This document shows positions 31,509 to 42,584 of a stretch of DNA of 64,000 bases, piece after piece (the stretch's first letter is position 1; every line of letters begins with the position of its first letter). Made by a program: the position numbers and the translations under genes. Origin of the DNA: Ustulina deusta (lineage: Eukaryota; Ascomycota; Sordariomycetes; Xylariales; Xylariaceae); assembly GCA_023159155.1 (NCBI GenBank), contig JAJNNX010000002.1:1798001-1862000 (forward strand), read 5' to 3'. Below the pieces are notes generated by a model that made no database searches, had not been told where the DNA came from, and saw only the letters and a program-made list of their open reading frames with translations.

Positions 31509-33299
31509 CTACCGCGTCAATGCGATATCGTCAATTCTTAGTATCATCTTGACCGTCTCCGCTGCCAGTTCTATGGCGCTTGTGCTCACTAACAGTGGTT
31601 GGAGCACGTTTTCTTTAGCGATGTTTGTGTTCACACCTCCACTCCTGATACTGACACCAGCATTCTTCTCGCCCATTTCGTGTCTATGCCGAAGATCTGT
31701 AACAACTTTGATGCTGTTAAGTCCAGCGTTCTCCGCCAGGGTGGTGGGGATGATCTCCAGCGCGTCAGCAAACGCCTTCCAGCAAATGGCTTCTGTTCCA
31801 GTCAAGGAACGCGCCTGCTTAGAAAGTTGAGCTGCTATCTCAATCTCAGGAGCACCACCACCTGCAATGAGGGCCTTCTTCTTGACGAGACAACGGATGA
31901 CGCAGAGTGCGTCGTGAAGTGAACGCTCAGCTTCATCAAGGATCAAGCTGTTTGCGCCTCGGCATACCACAGACACAGTCTTACCTGTTGCCTTAGTGCC
32001 TATGACCTTCACCATCCGGGCCCCGCTAGATTGAACTTCTTCGACTAGATCAGCGCCTCCAAGCTTGTCCTCGGTGAAAGAATCAATGTCTGCAATGGGC
32101 TTGCAACCAGTGGACTTGCAAATAAACTCAACCTCATCTCGTTCAATATCTTTGACGGCGAGGATGTTGAGTTTAGCTAGGAAGTGCAACGAAAGATCAT
32201 TGACGGCGTCACGAAGAATAGATTTTTGAATGAGAAGCACGTTACACTTGGCCTTCTTGATCTTCTTGACCAAATCTAAGAGGTAGAGTCGCTCTTCCTT
32301 AACGATCTTATCCATCTGGCGATAGTCGTTGACGGAAATGGTATTTTCCATCTGGTCAAGGTTAGTAAATCGTGCTTTTGGTAGGCGAACGGAGTAACGA
32401 TACTCACATCTGGCTTCGGAGGGCTCAACTGGAACTGAATTAGACCGATCTTTGCCTTCTCCATCCTCACCGGCCCACCTGCTGCCTTGATGACGGACTG
32501 TGTGAGAACTAGCCCATTAACTAGTTCACTGTCTTCTATTGTGCCTCCAACTTTCTTAATGATCCTGATATTTTTGAGGTCGACATTGTCAGCCGTTTTG
32601 ATATCTATCGTTTTTGTAACGGCGTTCACGGCCATAGAACCTAGCAGGCCCGAGTATTGTGAGACGATCTTGGATGACAGCGAGGTATTGGCTGCCTGGA
32701 GAAGGGTGGCGCTGTCTGATAGAGAGACGGGTTGCGACATGTCGTGTAGGATCTGGACTGCGGCTGCGGCGGCTCGCTGGAAAGACTCGGAGATAACTGA
32801 TGGGTGGATGCCTTTGGAGAGTAGCCGGTCTGCAGCACCAAGTAAGGCGCCGCATATGACCACGACAGAAGTTGTTCCGTCACCAGCCTCGACATCTTGG
32901 GCAGACGAAAGATTGACGAGCATCTTGGCGGTCGGGTGCATGACAGCCATGCTCTTCAACATGGTATGTCCGTCGTTCGTGATGATGGTCTCACCCTTGC
33001 CGCTTCGGATCATCTTGTCCATTCCTCGGGGGCCTAGAGAGGTTCTGATGGCGTCGGCAACAGCTATACTATTGGCTTAGCGACGGTGGGCAAGCAAAAG
33101 CTCAGAGGGCGAACAGCAATACCTCTAGCAGCCACAATATTGGACGACCGAACAGCAACGGGCTTCTCTTTATTCTTTCAGAATGTTAGCTACAAGCTTT
33201 GATCATGGCTGCAAGCTTCGGGAGCGAATGTCGGCGACGTACTCTAAAGACACCAGAGATGCTGGCACCGCTCAGTGGAGCTGATGCGGCGGTGGCCAT
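31509..33299 (-). CDS. cct4: T-complex protein 1 subunit delta (CCT4)
   Basis: Subunit of the cytosolic group II chaperonin TRiC/CCT, which folds actin, tubulin and WD40 proteins. Exons on the minus strand are 33299-33243, 33174-33123, 33063-32408 and 32351-31509, giving 535 residues, the family size. ATP-site motifs are [12 protein letters not shown], the GDGTTS signature at about residues 97-102 and GGGAPE in the C-terminal half. Delta-specific text includes FQLSPPKPD followed by [21 protein letters not shown], and [26 protein letters not shown]. The protein ends RIDDIALTR. Three introns keep frame; the acceptor of exon 2 (GAAAG) is weak but gives the correct family sequence. It is divergent from RPT1. 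Confidence 0.95.
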
Positions 33300-33878
33300 G
33301 TTGAAATAGACGTGCGGTTGTATCGAACCAGTTGAATGCTTTTTTTGTTGTCCCTTGGTCTTCTTGTTTCGTTGCCAATATGTTGTTTGACTGGTTGGTG
33401 GTTAGGTATGTCTTTTAAGGTGAGAGGTAGGTAGGTCGATAGAGAGGGTAGGTCGGGTTCTATCCCCGCTGTAGGCTGTGATGGAATTATTATCGTTTTT
33501 ACAATAATCTGTTCCGGGGGGTAGCTGCAAGGCTGCCGATTAACTAGCACAAATTCGGCCTAGTGAATTCCTAAGTACACTAAATCCAGGCAATAGAGAG
33601 CTTATGCAACCCGTGTACGTTACCTAGGTACCTACGGGCTGGCTGGCCTGAGCTTCTATCTACCGGTACGTCTTGCGCTGTCACCCAGCACTCGCCCTGC
33701 CGCCCTGCCCATTCCATCATCCTCATCACCACCTTCCGCCCGCTCACCAAGACAGCCCGACAATCCCACGGGATACTGCCGACACTTTTAATTCTCATAG
33801 GAATCTCTTCGTTTTTCGCCCGTCTTTCTACACATAATCTTAACCCTGATAACCGTCTTAGCTGGCTCAACCATCAAC
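33300..33878. promoter_or_regulatory. Shared intergenic/promoter region of divergent CCT4 and RPT1
   Basis: A 579-bp spacer separates the start codons of two divergently transcribed proteostasis genes. It contains a TAGGTAGGTCGATAG run near 33427-33442 and CCTAGGTACCTA near 33622-33634. I see no canonical proteasome control element. Confidence 0.5.
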
Positions 33879-35309
33879 ATGGTACGTCTTACTCCCTCTC
33901 TCTAGCACGGCGCTTAGTTAACCTGGTGTCCAGCCTTCCGCTACGGGGTCGAACTGGGAGAAGTATAAGAAGAATTTTGCAGACGACGAAATAGAAGAGA
34001 AGAAAATCCAACCCCTTTCCGACGAGTACGCGCTGCCGTTGTCTCCTTCGCATTTCGACATGTCGGTCGCTAACCCGAGGACAGAGATATCCAAGTCCTG
34101 AAGACGTACGGCGCTGCACCTTACGGAACCGCACTCAAGAAGCTCGAGCAGCAGATTAAGGAGAAGCAACAAAGCGTGGATGAGAAGATCGGGGTCAAGG
34201 AATCCGATACAGGGCTCGCCCCGCCTCATCTATGGGATGTCGCCGCCGACCGGCAACGCATGTCTGAAGAGCAACCCTTACAGGTAGCACGGTGCACCAA
34301 GATCATTGCGGACGAGAAGGACGAGTCGAAGAGCAAATATGTCATCAACGTTAAGCAAATAGCCAAATTTGTCGTTCAACTGGGCGAGCGTGTCTCGCCT
34401 ACCGATATCGAGGAGGGTATGCGTGTCGGCGTCGACCGCAATAAGTACCAGATCCTGCTTCCCTTACCGCCCAAGATCGATGCGAGCGTCACCATGATGA
34501 CGGTCGAAGAGAAGCCAGATGTTACATACGGTGATGTAGGAGGTTGCAAGGAGCAGGTCGAGAAGCTAAGAGAAGTCGTCGAGATGCCGTTGCTGTCACC
34601 TGAACGATTCGTGAACCTAGGTATCGATCCCCCCAAAGGTGCCCTGCTGTATGGCCCTCCTGGTACGGGCAAGACCTTGTGCGCCCGAGCTGTTGCGAAC
34701 CGAACAGACGCCACATTTATTCGAGTCATCGGCAGTGAGCTGGTCCAGAAGTACGTTGGCGAGGGTGCTAGAATGGTTCGAGAGCTTTTCGAAATGGCGA
34801 GGACAAAGAAGGCATGCATTATCTTCTTCGATGAAATCGATGCCGTTGGCGGCGCTCGGTTTGATGATGGCGCTGGTGGAGACAACGAAGTCCAGAGAAC
34901 CATGTTGGAACTGATCACACAACTGGATGGTTTTGATGCTCGAGGAAATATCAAGGTTATGTTTGCCACCAACAGACCGTCCACACTAGATCCCGCCTTG
35001 ATGCGGCCGGGTCGCATCGACCGAAAGATCGAGTTCTCCCTTCCCGACCTCGAGGGAAGAGCAAACATCCTCCGCATCCACGCAAAGAGTATGTCGGTCG
35101 AGCGAGATATCCGATGGGAGCTGATCTCGCGCCTCTGCCCCAACGCTACAGGTGCTGAGCTGCGAAGTGTATGTACCGAGGCGGGTATGTTTGCCATCCG
35201 CGCCAGGAGAAAGGTGGCTTCCGAGAAGGACTTCCTAAGCGCCGTCGACAAGGTCATCAAGGGCAACCTGAAGTTTAACTCAACTGCCACGTACATGCAG
35301 TACAATTAA
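33879..35309 (+). CDS. rpt1: 26S proteasome regulatory AAA-ATPase subunit Rpt1
   Basis: One of six ATPases of the 19S base that unfold and translocate substrates. Exons are 33879-33881 (only the ATG), 33934-34025 and 34085-35309, giving 439 residues. The joined N-terminus is [20 protein letters not shown], followed by a coiled-coil region ([20 protein letters not shown]). The OB-like segment is followed by the AAA domain with Walker A GPPGTGKT at about 222-229, Walker B IIFFDEID at about 277-284, the [20 protein letters not shown] sensor/arginine-finger region, and the C-terminus YMQYN typical of Rpt1, without a HbYX motif. The first intron splits directly after the start codon. Very secure identification. 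Confidence 0.96.
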
Positions 35310-36056
35310 GACGTTGCTATGTGCGTTTTAAGGACGGTCCTGGTTTGGATGTACGAGTATGGGCGAAATCACGGAGCTGGGCTGGATCTTCCTTCTTAGA
35401 GACGCCACGGTAGCACAAGCACATAGATAATGAATGAAAGACTTCGCATATGCTCTGATGCTATAATCTTGTAGATCACTTCTGTTTTTTTTTATATCTA
35501 CGGTTGTCCGAGATGAATTATCGTCTACCTCTGCCTAGCGTAGCTTCACATATCAGTAAACGGCTTTGTGAAGGTGGCTCAAATCGAGTGAACATGACGT
35601 TAGTCTCGTTATTAGGATTAAACCGCACCCGCCCAAGCGGGCGCTTCCCCCCTCCTCTCCTATACATGTGCTCGGGGCTGTATATGCGCCTCTCCAAGCA
35701 ACAATATTCGTAGTATCTCGACTCGAGCGAGACCAACAAATCCCATGCTATGCCATTCGACGCTATGCTACATACGCCAGAGCCATGCTTAAAAGAACGA
35801 GGGCGTCCATAGACTTCCTCTTGAAAATCCCCATCTCATGTGACAATAGTGAAACGGCGGGCTAAAGCCTCGTCCGCAATGCCCTAATAATATCGTTTAT
35901 GGTAACCCATGAGCTCTCGTGGAATCCCCAGAATAATTTCCCCAACCTGTCTGACCTCTTGACATCTTCGATACCCTAATCGCCTGTATATTGCCCTTTC
36001 ACCGTAAGGCTTTGGCTTTCTTCCGACCGTTAGCTTGCTCCGCACATGTGGGCGTC
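35310..36056. other. Convergent 3' region between RPT1 and Cys-rich gene
   Basis: Probably UTR sequence. Contains a small GC hairpin (CGCCCAAGCGGGCG, about 35631-35644). No gene. Confidence 0.45.
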
Positions 36057-36968
36057 CTAGGCCCCCTTCATACCAGCTAAGCATCCTAAACAGACGACAT
36101 CGCCTTCACTCCCCCTTTCGACGCAGCACCGGCTACAGATGACCCTACGGTGGCCTCGGCCGTTCCAACCTCCCTCGCCTTTCTTCTGTCTCTGCTCTGG
36201 TTTTTGTGCGTCAGCCAGTTTTCTGGCATGGTTATGGGCACTTTCTTCGTCATCTATATCCTGCATAGTGAACGATGCTGATAGATCTTCCTCCTCGGTC
36301 GCTGTGTGGGTGGGCCTGGCACTATCTGATGCTGGTAGCCAGCCTTGGCAGGCCCGTATACAGACGAAACATGTTCGTTCGCCACAGCCGGTACAATCGG
36401 CAAAGGAGTCGAGGTCGGATTTCTTGGTAGGTTTTCGGTGGCATATGTGGCATGGTTTGAGAAGTGCGGAGGAGTTGGTTCTGGTGGTAGCGAGTCGGGT
36501 GTGATGTGGTGATGCGGGGACGGCTGAGGTTAGTTCGGGATGGGCGTGAGAGAAGTGGGACTGTTGCGATGGTGAGAGGGCGGAGGGCAGGATGTCGTTG
36601 TTGTGAGGGCGGTGGTTATTTGATTGTTCCCGGCCGTTATCCTCGACAAGTCGGAATTTCTTGCTGCCGGGCAAAGGGATGACTTTGCGCGGGACGCTGA
36701 TGAGCGAGGTAGAGCCTCGATTCGAGGGGATGATGAATCGTTCATTGCTGTTTATGGAGGATAGTAGATTCTGAGAACCTTCGAGCGTCGAGCTGCTAGT
36801 GGTGGGGAAGAAATGTCAGTCAACTGAGGCGATTCGGCATCGCCAACACGCGACGATATGCTGAGAGGGACCATACAATGGCATCTGTGCCTCCCCATCA
36901 TCCTCTCGCCTCCTTTTCCGAGCCGACGGCGACACCATCGAATACACGGGCTGCGTTGCAGACGGCAT
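36057..36968 (-). CDS. Conserved-looking protein with Cys-x2-Cys pairs (zinc-binding-like), function unknown
   Basis: Exons on the minus strand are 36968-36877 and 36795-36057, giving 276 residues; the intron has a GTATGG donor and CACTAG acceptor and frame is kept. The N-terminus has a basic patch (SARKRRREDDGE) that could be a nuclear localisation signal. The segment ERFIIPSNRGSTSLISVPRK and KVIPLPGSKKFRLVED looks conserved in character. The C-terminal half has Cys pairs CHIC, CTGC, CFVC, then after a gap CSRC and CLGC, spaced like a cross-brace or treble-clef zinc module (PHD/RING-like), though no named family fits confidently. The gap contains the acidic EEEDL and DIDDEES stretches. Function is not assigned. 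Confidence 0.65.
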
Positions 36969-38536
36969 TGGTCTAATACAGGCCGCTTGACAGCGCAACC
37001 AGCGCAAATCGAGCGTGTAGAATGTTTGCGAGTTCTGAGTAGCAAGGTGTTGATGTTCGCCACAGCCACGATGAAGGACGCCAGGGCAGTTCGGAGGGTG
37101 CAGTATTTAGGTAAATTGTGGGTTCGGGCTATATAGTCTGGGACTTCGGTATTGTAGCCTGTGAATAGAAGCCATATGGATAGGATAGGGCAGGTATTTG
37201 TTGGACCATTGTCTCGGAGGTTGTAAAACCTACCTATCCAGCTGTTTCCACCGCCTATGAGTGCCTACTGTTAGGCCGGCAACGCAGGCGGATTATTCGA
37301 TTTGGATAGGTACTCTCGGCCAATCATATGCTCGCACCGTCTCCCCGGACAGTCCCCGGAAGTGTGTTAAGAGCTATCTAACCTAGGTACTGGGATTACC
37401 CGCCTGATTAGAATATTATAGGACATGCTGGCACATTGTTCAGTGCCTGCTCGCCTGAACAACTAACTAGATACATGTACATTAGGTAAAGATCTACTGA
37501 TCTGGGAATTGGACTAAAACTTTGATAATTCTTAGACAACCTTGAAGTTTCGATTAGGTGCCTAAGGTCGGGACCCAATTACCTGTCTTGACACAGTGTG
37601 GTTTTGACGCCAAATGTTTAAGTCACACGTGGTAATTGACCTCAGGCCTCGTTATGAGCTTTCCGTAAAGTTGCCTGATATAGTTTTTGCCGCACTCATG
37701 TTGTGTTTGACATGATCTGTATGGGTACTACTAAGAAACAGCTGTGTAATCTTCATACTTCGCTGCGTTTTGCCGGGTTGGCAGACAACAAAATATTCAG
37801 AGCTATCAAGATTTACCCTTCTTGTCTGAAACGGCATCCAAATATGCATGCCTAGCAGAAAGCACTTGTTCGTATTAAGTAGTAACCCTCTGACATGTAC
37901 TCTAGTGTTTTCGTTGAATCATGCAATCGACAATTGAAATAGACCACGTCCTCGACAAGGACTGCAGATCAGCCATAATCGCTATGGAGGATTGATGCTT
38001 TATGAATCATCTGCAGCGGTGAACACCGATTGCCAAGTATGGACTACATCTTGGGAAGATATTTGGTGCCTAGATAGTGAAACCAGATCAGATCGTCCTG
38101 ACAGATGTATTTTCGTGGCCCATATTTTAACTTCAACCAACCAAGATGGGACAAATGGCGCAATAAGTTACGAAGTATTTGATAACATACCTGCACCAAA
38201 AATACCCTGACTCTCTACTGTGTGCATGCAGTTGCCGGCTGCCGGTCAAAAGCATCTATCTAATCTGCTCTATCACGTGGCCGGAGAGGATCAAAGAAGT
38301 GGGTACCCCGCCCCCGATCGGTCCGCGTGATGGACTGGTAGGTAGCCATCCCTACTACCCTAGGCATTCGAGACTCAACCACTTCTCCAAACTTCTATAC
38401 ACTTGAACCTCGTCTCGTGCATCGGCCTTTACCCCGATCTCAACTCAACACCCACCCCTCCTCGAGCACAGCTAGCATCGTGCAATTACCTGGAACTCCG
38501 CTTATTCATCTAGGATTTTTTAACAGCCATCAAGAT
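36969..38536. other. Intergenic region between divergent Cys-rich gene and SF3B6
   Basis: No gene recognised in 1.6 kb. A minus-strand ORF at 37652-37849 and a plus-strand one at 37992-38210 lack motifs. TAGGTA-type motifs occur near 37380-37390. Confidence 0.45.
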
Positions 38537-39186
38537 ATGAGTCGCGCCGGAAAGCTTGCCCCCGAGCAGTTGCCGTGAGTTGCGCGCCCACCTGACGTCG
38601 ATATGCCTGCAAGGCACATATATTACCACCCCATGACGCACTAACATCTTGTAACACAGAGTCTTATTTATCAAGAACCTCAAGTTAGTTACTGCCTATG
38701 ATGCTGAACAAACGCGCTTCCTTGCTATCGATCGATTGTGTTCTGATATTCCCCTGTCTCTTCCAGCTACGAAGTCACAGACGGCGACCTCTTCAAGCTC
38801 TTCGACCCTGACGAGACGGGCATCATCCGGTACGGCTACTTGTCCATTCTATATGCCATATGCAATACTGCATCGCGTTGCTAACGGGTTTTAAGTCAAA
38901 TCCGGAAGGGAATTTCTGTCGACACAAAGGGGACCGCCTATGTCGTCTTCTGGAATGCGATGGATGCGAAAAACGCCCTCGAGAAGCTAAACGGCTTCAA
39001 CTTCCAAAACAGATACCTTGTTGGTATGTTGCTCTACGGGAGGATGTTGTTTGCACACGAGTTAACCGAGTTGCAGTGCTGTGGCACCAACCAGAGAAGA
39101 CCCTCAAGATGAAGGAATCAAAAGACGACGTGCAGACCCGCCAGGAGAGTTTAGGTCAGCTCAAGAAGCAATACGGTATCGATTGA
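38537..39186 (+). CDS. Splicing factor 3B subunit 6 (p14, branch-site RRM protein)
   Basis: A 120-residue RRM protein of the U2 snRNP SF3b complex that contacts the branch-point adenosine in metazoans. It has five short exons: 38537-38574, 38660-38683 (24 nt), 38767-38829, 38896-39023 and 39077-39186. Frame and family sequence are kept at every join. RNP2 is VLFIKNLN (split over exons 2 and 3) and RNP1 is KGTAYVVFW. Family marks are YEVTDGDLFKLFD, IRQIRKG, DAKNALEKLNGFNFQNRYLVV and the tail LKKQYGID. The protein is absent from Saccharomyces cerevisiae but present in Schizosaccharomyces and Pezizomycotina. Very secure. Confidence 0.94.
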
Positions 39187-40621
39187 CGATTAGACGGGCC
39201 TGCGGATAGGCTCCAGACCCGTGCTAGCGCAATGTCTGCAGTCCCGTCATCTCCTCCTTCTACCTCTAGCTCTACCACCACCGCCACGTCGTCGATCAAG
39301 GGAAGGCCGATCCCGATGATGAACAAAAAGAAGAGCAAGCCGGATGCGGTTGCTCGCCACGCACGTGAAGTCGCCCTGACGTTTGTGCGTGGATTTCTTC
39401 CGCAGAGGCCGAACAAGATCTGTGTCTCTTGAGTCAGCAAACTGCATCATACGATGGCGGGTACAGCATCTCATCATGGCCGCATCTTCAGGGACGTTAT
39501 AGTCCGTCCCTATTCCCCCCTGTTTGAGCGTCTATGACTCTTTGGGGAGAATAACGTGTACCTAACTCTACTGTATTATGAGATGGCTAGGGCGCCACGC
39601 GCTCATTGCTAGGAGATCCGTGATGCTATTTGCACGGACAAAGATGGTCAACTTGGTATCAGAATGAAAACATGCCTATTGCTTTGATAACGCGTCTGCA
39701 TCCTACAGGCAATCCGAAACAACGCACCTAGCCCATTGGGAATAAAGACGCAAAAGTATATCTAATTGACATGGCCTACGCTAGATACTTGAAATATTAC
39801 TTCGCTCCTTGAGAAAGTGTTGCCGTACTTGATGGGCTACTGTACAAGCCATAGTGTGTGATACTCCTCACGGAGATTGCCATATCCCTCATAACCTTCA
39901 CAACATCAATATTGCCTACGTTACCCAACACGACTGCTTACCTTGTTCAAACTTCATGTCTCGATAATATGTAGCCCAAAGGTTGGTGACTGGAGACTGG
40001 AGACGAGACATGTATCCAAAAATAGACCAATGGCAGCGGCCCGCCACCTACTAGGCACACTGCAGTACCTACATCTACTAGGGAGCCCATCAGCAGTGGG
40101 TCCAATTGTAGGAAGGTCTGGGCAAGCCTCGGGAGCCGCCTGCGAACACCTAGGTACCTCCCGAAGTAGGTACCTAACGTAGGTACCTAGTTACTGTATC
40201 TAGGCCAGCGCTGTCTACCTAAGTAGGCTACCAACGCCACGGTTGGAGAGGATGGCTGATGATGACTCCTGGTTTCGCAACTTCTATTTTGTGCGGGACT
40301 CCCATCATCCTCACTAAGCTGTCCTCTTGTTGAGTACCTAAGAAAACGCAAAATTCATTCGACTAGCCCCCTCCCATCTACCCCTTCATCGCGCCGAATT
40401 TCCTAGGCTTGGTGTATTCGGTTTCCTGTTCCGAGAAGAGGGTCCAGCAGCCTCGTTCTGGAGCCGCCATCCCCTCTCCTGCCGAAACCGAACGTCGATC
40501 GTCCGCCTTCACGCTCGTCGCCAGCCGATATCTCCCACTTCGACTTCTACCTCCCATATTCTTACTTCCATGCGTCATTAAGCTCGGCATCCATTTATCC
40601 TAGCCTCGCGGGACTTTTCAA
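39187..40621. other. Intergenic region between SF3B6 and STIMATE gene
   Basis: A 66-codon frame at 39232-39432 (Ser/Thr-rich then Lys-rich) lies in the likely 3' UTR of SF3B6 and has no motif, so I do not call it a gene. TAGGTACCTA copies cluster at 40150-40195. Confidence 0.45.
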
Positions 40622-41840
40622 ATGCCCATACCTTTCACAGCTGACGTCTCCGCCGTCGCGACGTCGGTCGCAACGAGCAGCGTCAACCTCCTACCGTCGT
40701 CGCCTTCAGACATGGCCGTTTTCATAACAGCCACCACATCTGCAATAGCAGCCGCAGCAACATCCATCGTGGCCGTTAGTGACGGGGACGGCGGAGGCGG
40801 AGGCGGAGAAGGCGAATGCAGCCTGCTTGGACCCTTCGCGCTACTCGTTCAACTGGCCCTCGGCGGCCTGGCGCTTCTTTCCCTCGTCTACAAGCGGTGG
40901 CGCGAGCGACCGCAGCGCCCGCTCAAGATATGGTCCTTTGACGTGTCAAAGCAAGTCTTCGGTTCCGTTTTGGTGCACATCGCCAACATCTTTATGTCGA
41001 TGCTCACGAGCGGCCGGTTTTCCTTTTCGCTGGAACCGTCGGGTGTCCAAACGGCCGCGAGACTATTCCGAAGAGCAGATGTCCCTTATATTCCTAATCC
41101 TTGCTCTTTCTACCTGTTGAACCTGGGTATCGACGTAAGTCTCTGGCAGCCGTACTTTGGAGTATGACATCATGGAGGCTAATCTAAGTTCACTATATTT
41201 ATAGACTACCATCGGCATCCCCATCCTAATAGTTCTTCTTCGCGTGATAACTGGCCTTGTCGCCCACACACCCTTAGGCAAACCACACGAATCGATACAG
41301 TCTGGCAACTACGGCAACCCGCCAAATGCTTGGTGGTGGCTGAAGCAGTCGGTTATCTATTTCTGCGGTCTATTCGGCATGAAAATATGCGTATTACTGA
41401 TATTCTTGATAATACCGTGGATTTCACGCGTGGGAGACTGGGCACTAAGGTGGACTGAGGGGAACGAGCGACTGCAGATCATCTTCGTCATGATGCTCTT
41501 TCCTCTCCTCATGAACGCCATTCAGTACTACATCATCGACAGCTTCATCAAGATGAGGGAGACGGGCCACGAAAGAATACCCCAAGAGGAGGTCGACGAC
41601 AGCGACCCCTTCGATGATGGGTTCGGGGATGACAGCGACGATGGGTCGATCAGCAATGAAAGCACCGACAGTGTACGGATGTCGAGGTCGGCAAGTTTCA
41701 AAGATGCACAAAGGGGGAACAGCAAGAATGGTCACCAAGAATATGACCCAGATTTAGATGGTCAAACGATTGTCGGAAGTAGTAAGAGCCAAGAGGAAAG
41801 GGACAAATTACTCCCCAGGGAGTTGGTGCCCCATGAGTAA
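40622..41840 (+). CDS. STIMATE-family multi-pass membrane protein (vacuolar/ER membrane)
   Basis: A 382-residue protein from exons 40622-41134 and 41205-41840, with a GTAAGT..TATAG intron. The N-terminus is Ala/Ser/Thr-rich, then CSLLGPFALLVQLALGGLALLSLVYKRW opens the family domain (first membrane segment). Next are RPLKIWSFDVSKQVFGSVLVH, CSFYLLNLGID with TTIGIPILIVLLRVI, WWWLKQSVIYFCGLFGMKICVLLI and IIFVMMLFPLLMNAIQYYIID, in all about five membrane spans. The cytosolic C-terminus is acidic and Ser-rich and ends with a dileucine-type ERDKLL motif that may serve in vacuolar sorting. Animal STIMATE modulates STIM-Orai calcium entry; fungal members are annotated as vacuolar membrane proteins of unknown role. 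Confidence 0.85.
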
Positions 41841-42463
41841 CTGCTACAATTACAGCATGCATTTATCAAACAGGCGTTTGGCGGTGTATACGGGCTTTTT
41901 ATGCTACCCGAAGTGTTGTCATAGGAGCTGTAGTAGTTTTTGGCGTATATGTTGGGCTATATCGCTAGTAACAAATTGGAATTCATTTGTAGAATTGGAA
42001 TACCCAAAACTGAGGGCGAGCGAGATACGGAGGTAGCGCATCGAGTCCGTTTAATTTGACCTGCCCTCGTTCTCCTTGGCACTTCAACCGCTTGGACAAT
42101 GCCCAACAGTCACACAATAGTGTAGGGATCCATTCCAACAGAGAAATATCCTCTTCTTCAAGGCTTGACAGTCTTCCCTTGCCTTCTCCATCTTAGTATC
42201 ATACTAACTGTTTATTATCGACATATCGGATTGTACTTCTGTATTCGGAGGCAACACTGCTCTAGAAGAGAGGGGGGAACACATGGCGAGATGTTACTAT
42301 ACCGCTACCGCCATGACGACAGGAAAGAATCCGGCTCGATCTTCAAATATGGTAAGGAAGTTAAGAAAGAAAAAAGCTACATAAGAATTAGAGTTGTCTC
42401 CTGACAACTGCTTTTACCTACTTCCCTCCCATTTAATAACATCCTACAAGCCCAGAACCTGTC
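41841..42463. other. Intergenic region upstream of 5S rRNA gene
   Basis: No gene seen; contains the STIMATE-gene 3' UTR and two unsupported short ORFs (41758-42036, 42165-42404). Confidence 0.45.
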
Positions 42464-42584
42464 ACGTACGACCATAGCCATCGGAAAACTCGGGATCCCG
42501 TCCGCTCTCCCATAGATAAGCCGGTATGAGCGCCAGATTAGTAGTTGGGTCGGTGACGACCAGCGAATCCCTGGTGTTGTACGT
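42464..42584 (+). rRNA. 5S ribosomal RNA gene (dispersed, divergent copy)
   Basis: About 121 nt matching fungal 5S rRNA: start ACGTACGACCATAG, the block GGGATCCCGTCCGCTCTCCC, internal control region TTAGTAGTTGGGTCGGTGAC, and CCAGCGAATCCC near the end. Helix I is perfect: ACGTACGAC pairs with GTTGTACGT (one G-T pair). Helix II/III arms differ from the common fungal sequence but remain pairable (GCCATCGG with CCGGTATGAGC), suggesting a functional variant rather than a dead copy. It is followed by a T-rich stretch. A single 5S gene away from the rDNA repeat is the usual arrangement in Pezizomycotina. Confidence 0.88.

Noticed and set aside
34376..35305. 309-codon minus-strand frame antisense to RPT1
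   Set aside because: Ser/Arg-rich shadow of the conserved ATPase gene.
39232..39432. 66-codon Ser/Thr- and Lys-rich frame after SF3B6
   Set aside because: Lies 46 bases after the SF3B6 stop, probably in its 3' UTR, and has no recognisable domain.
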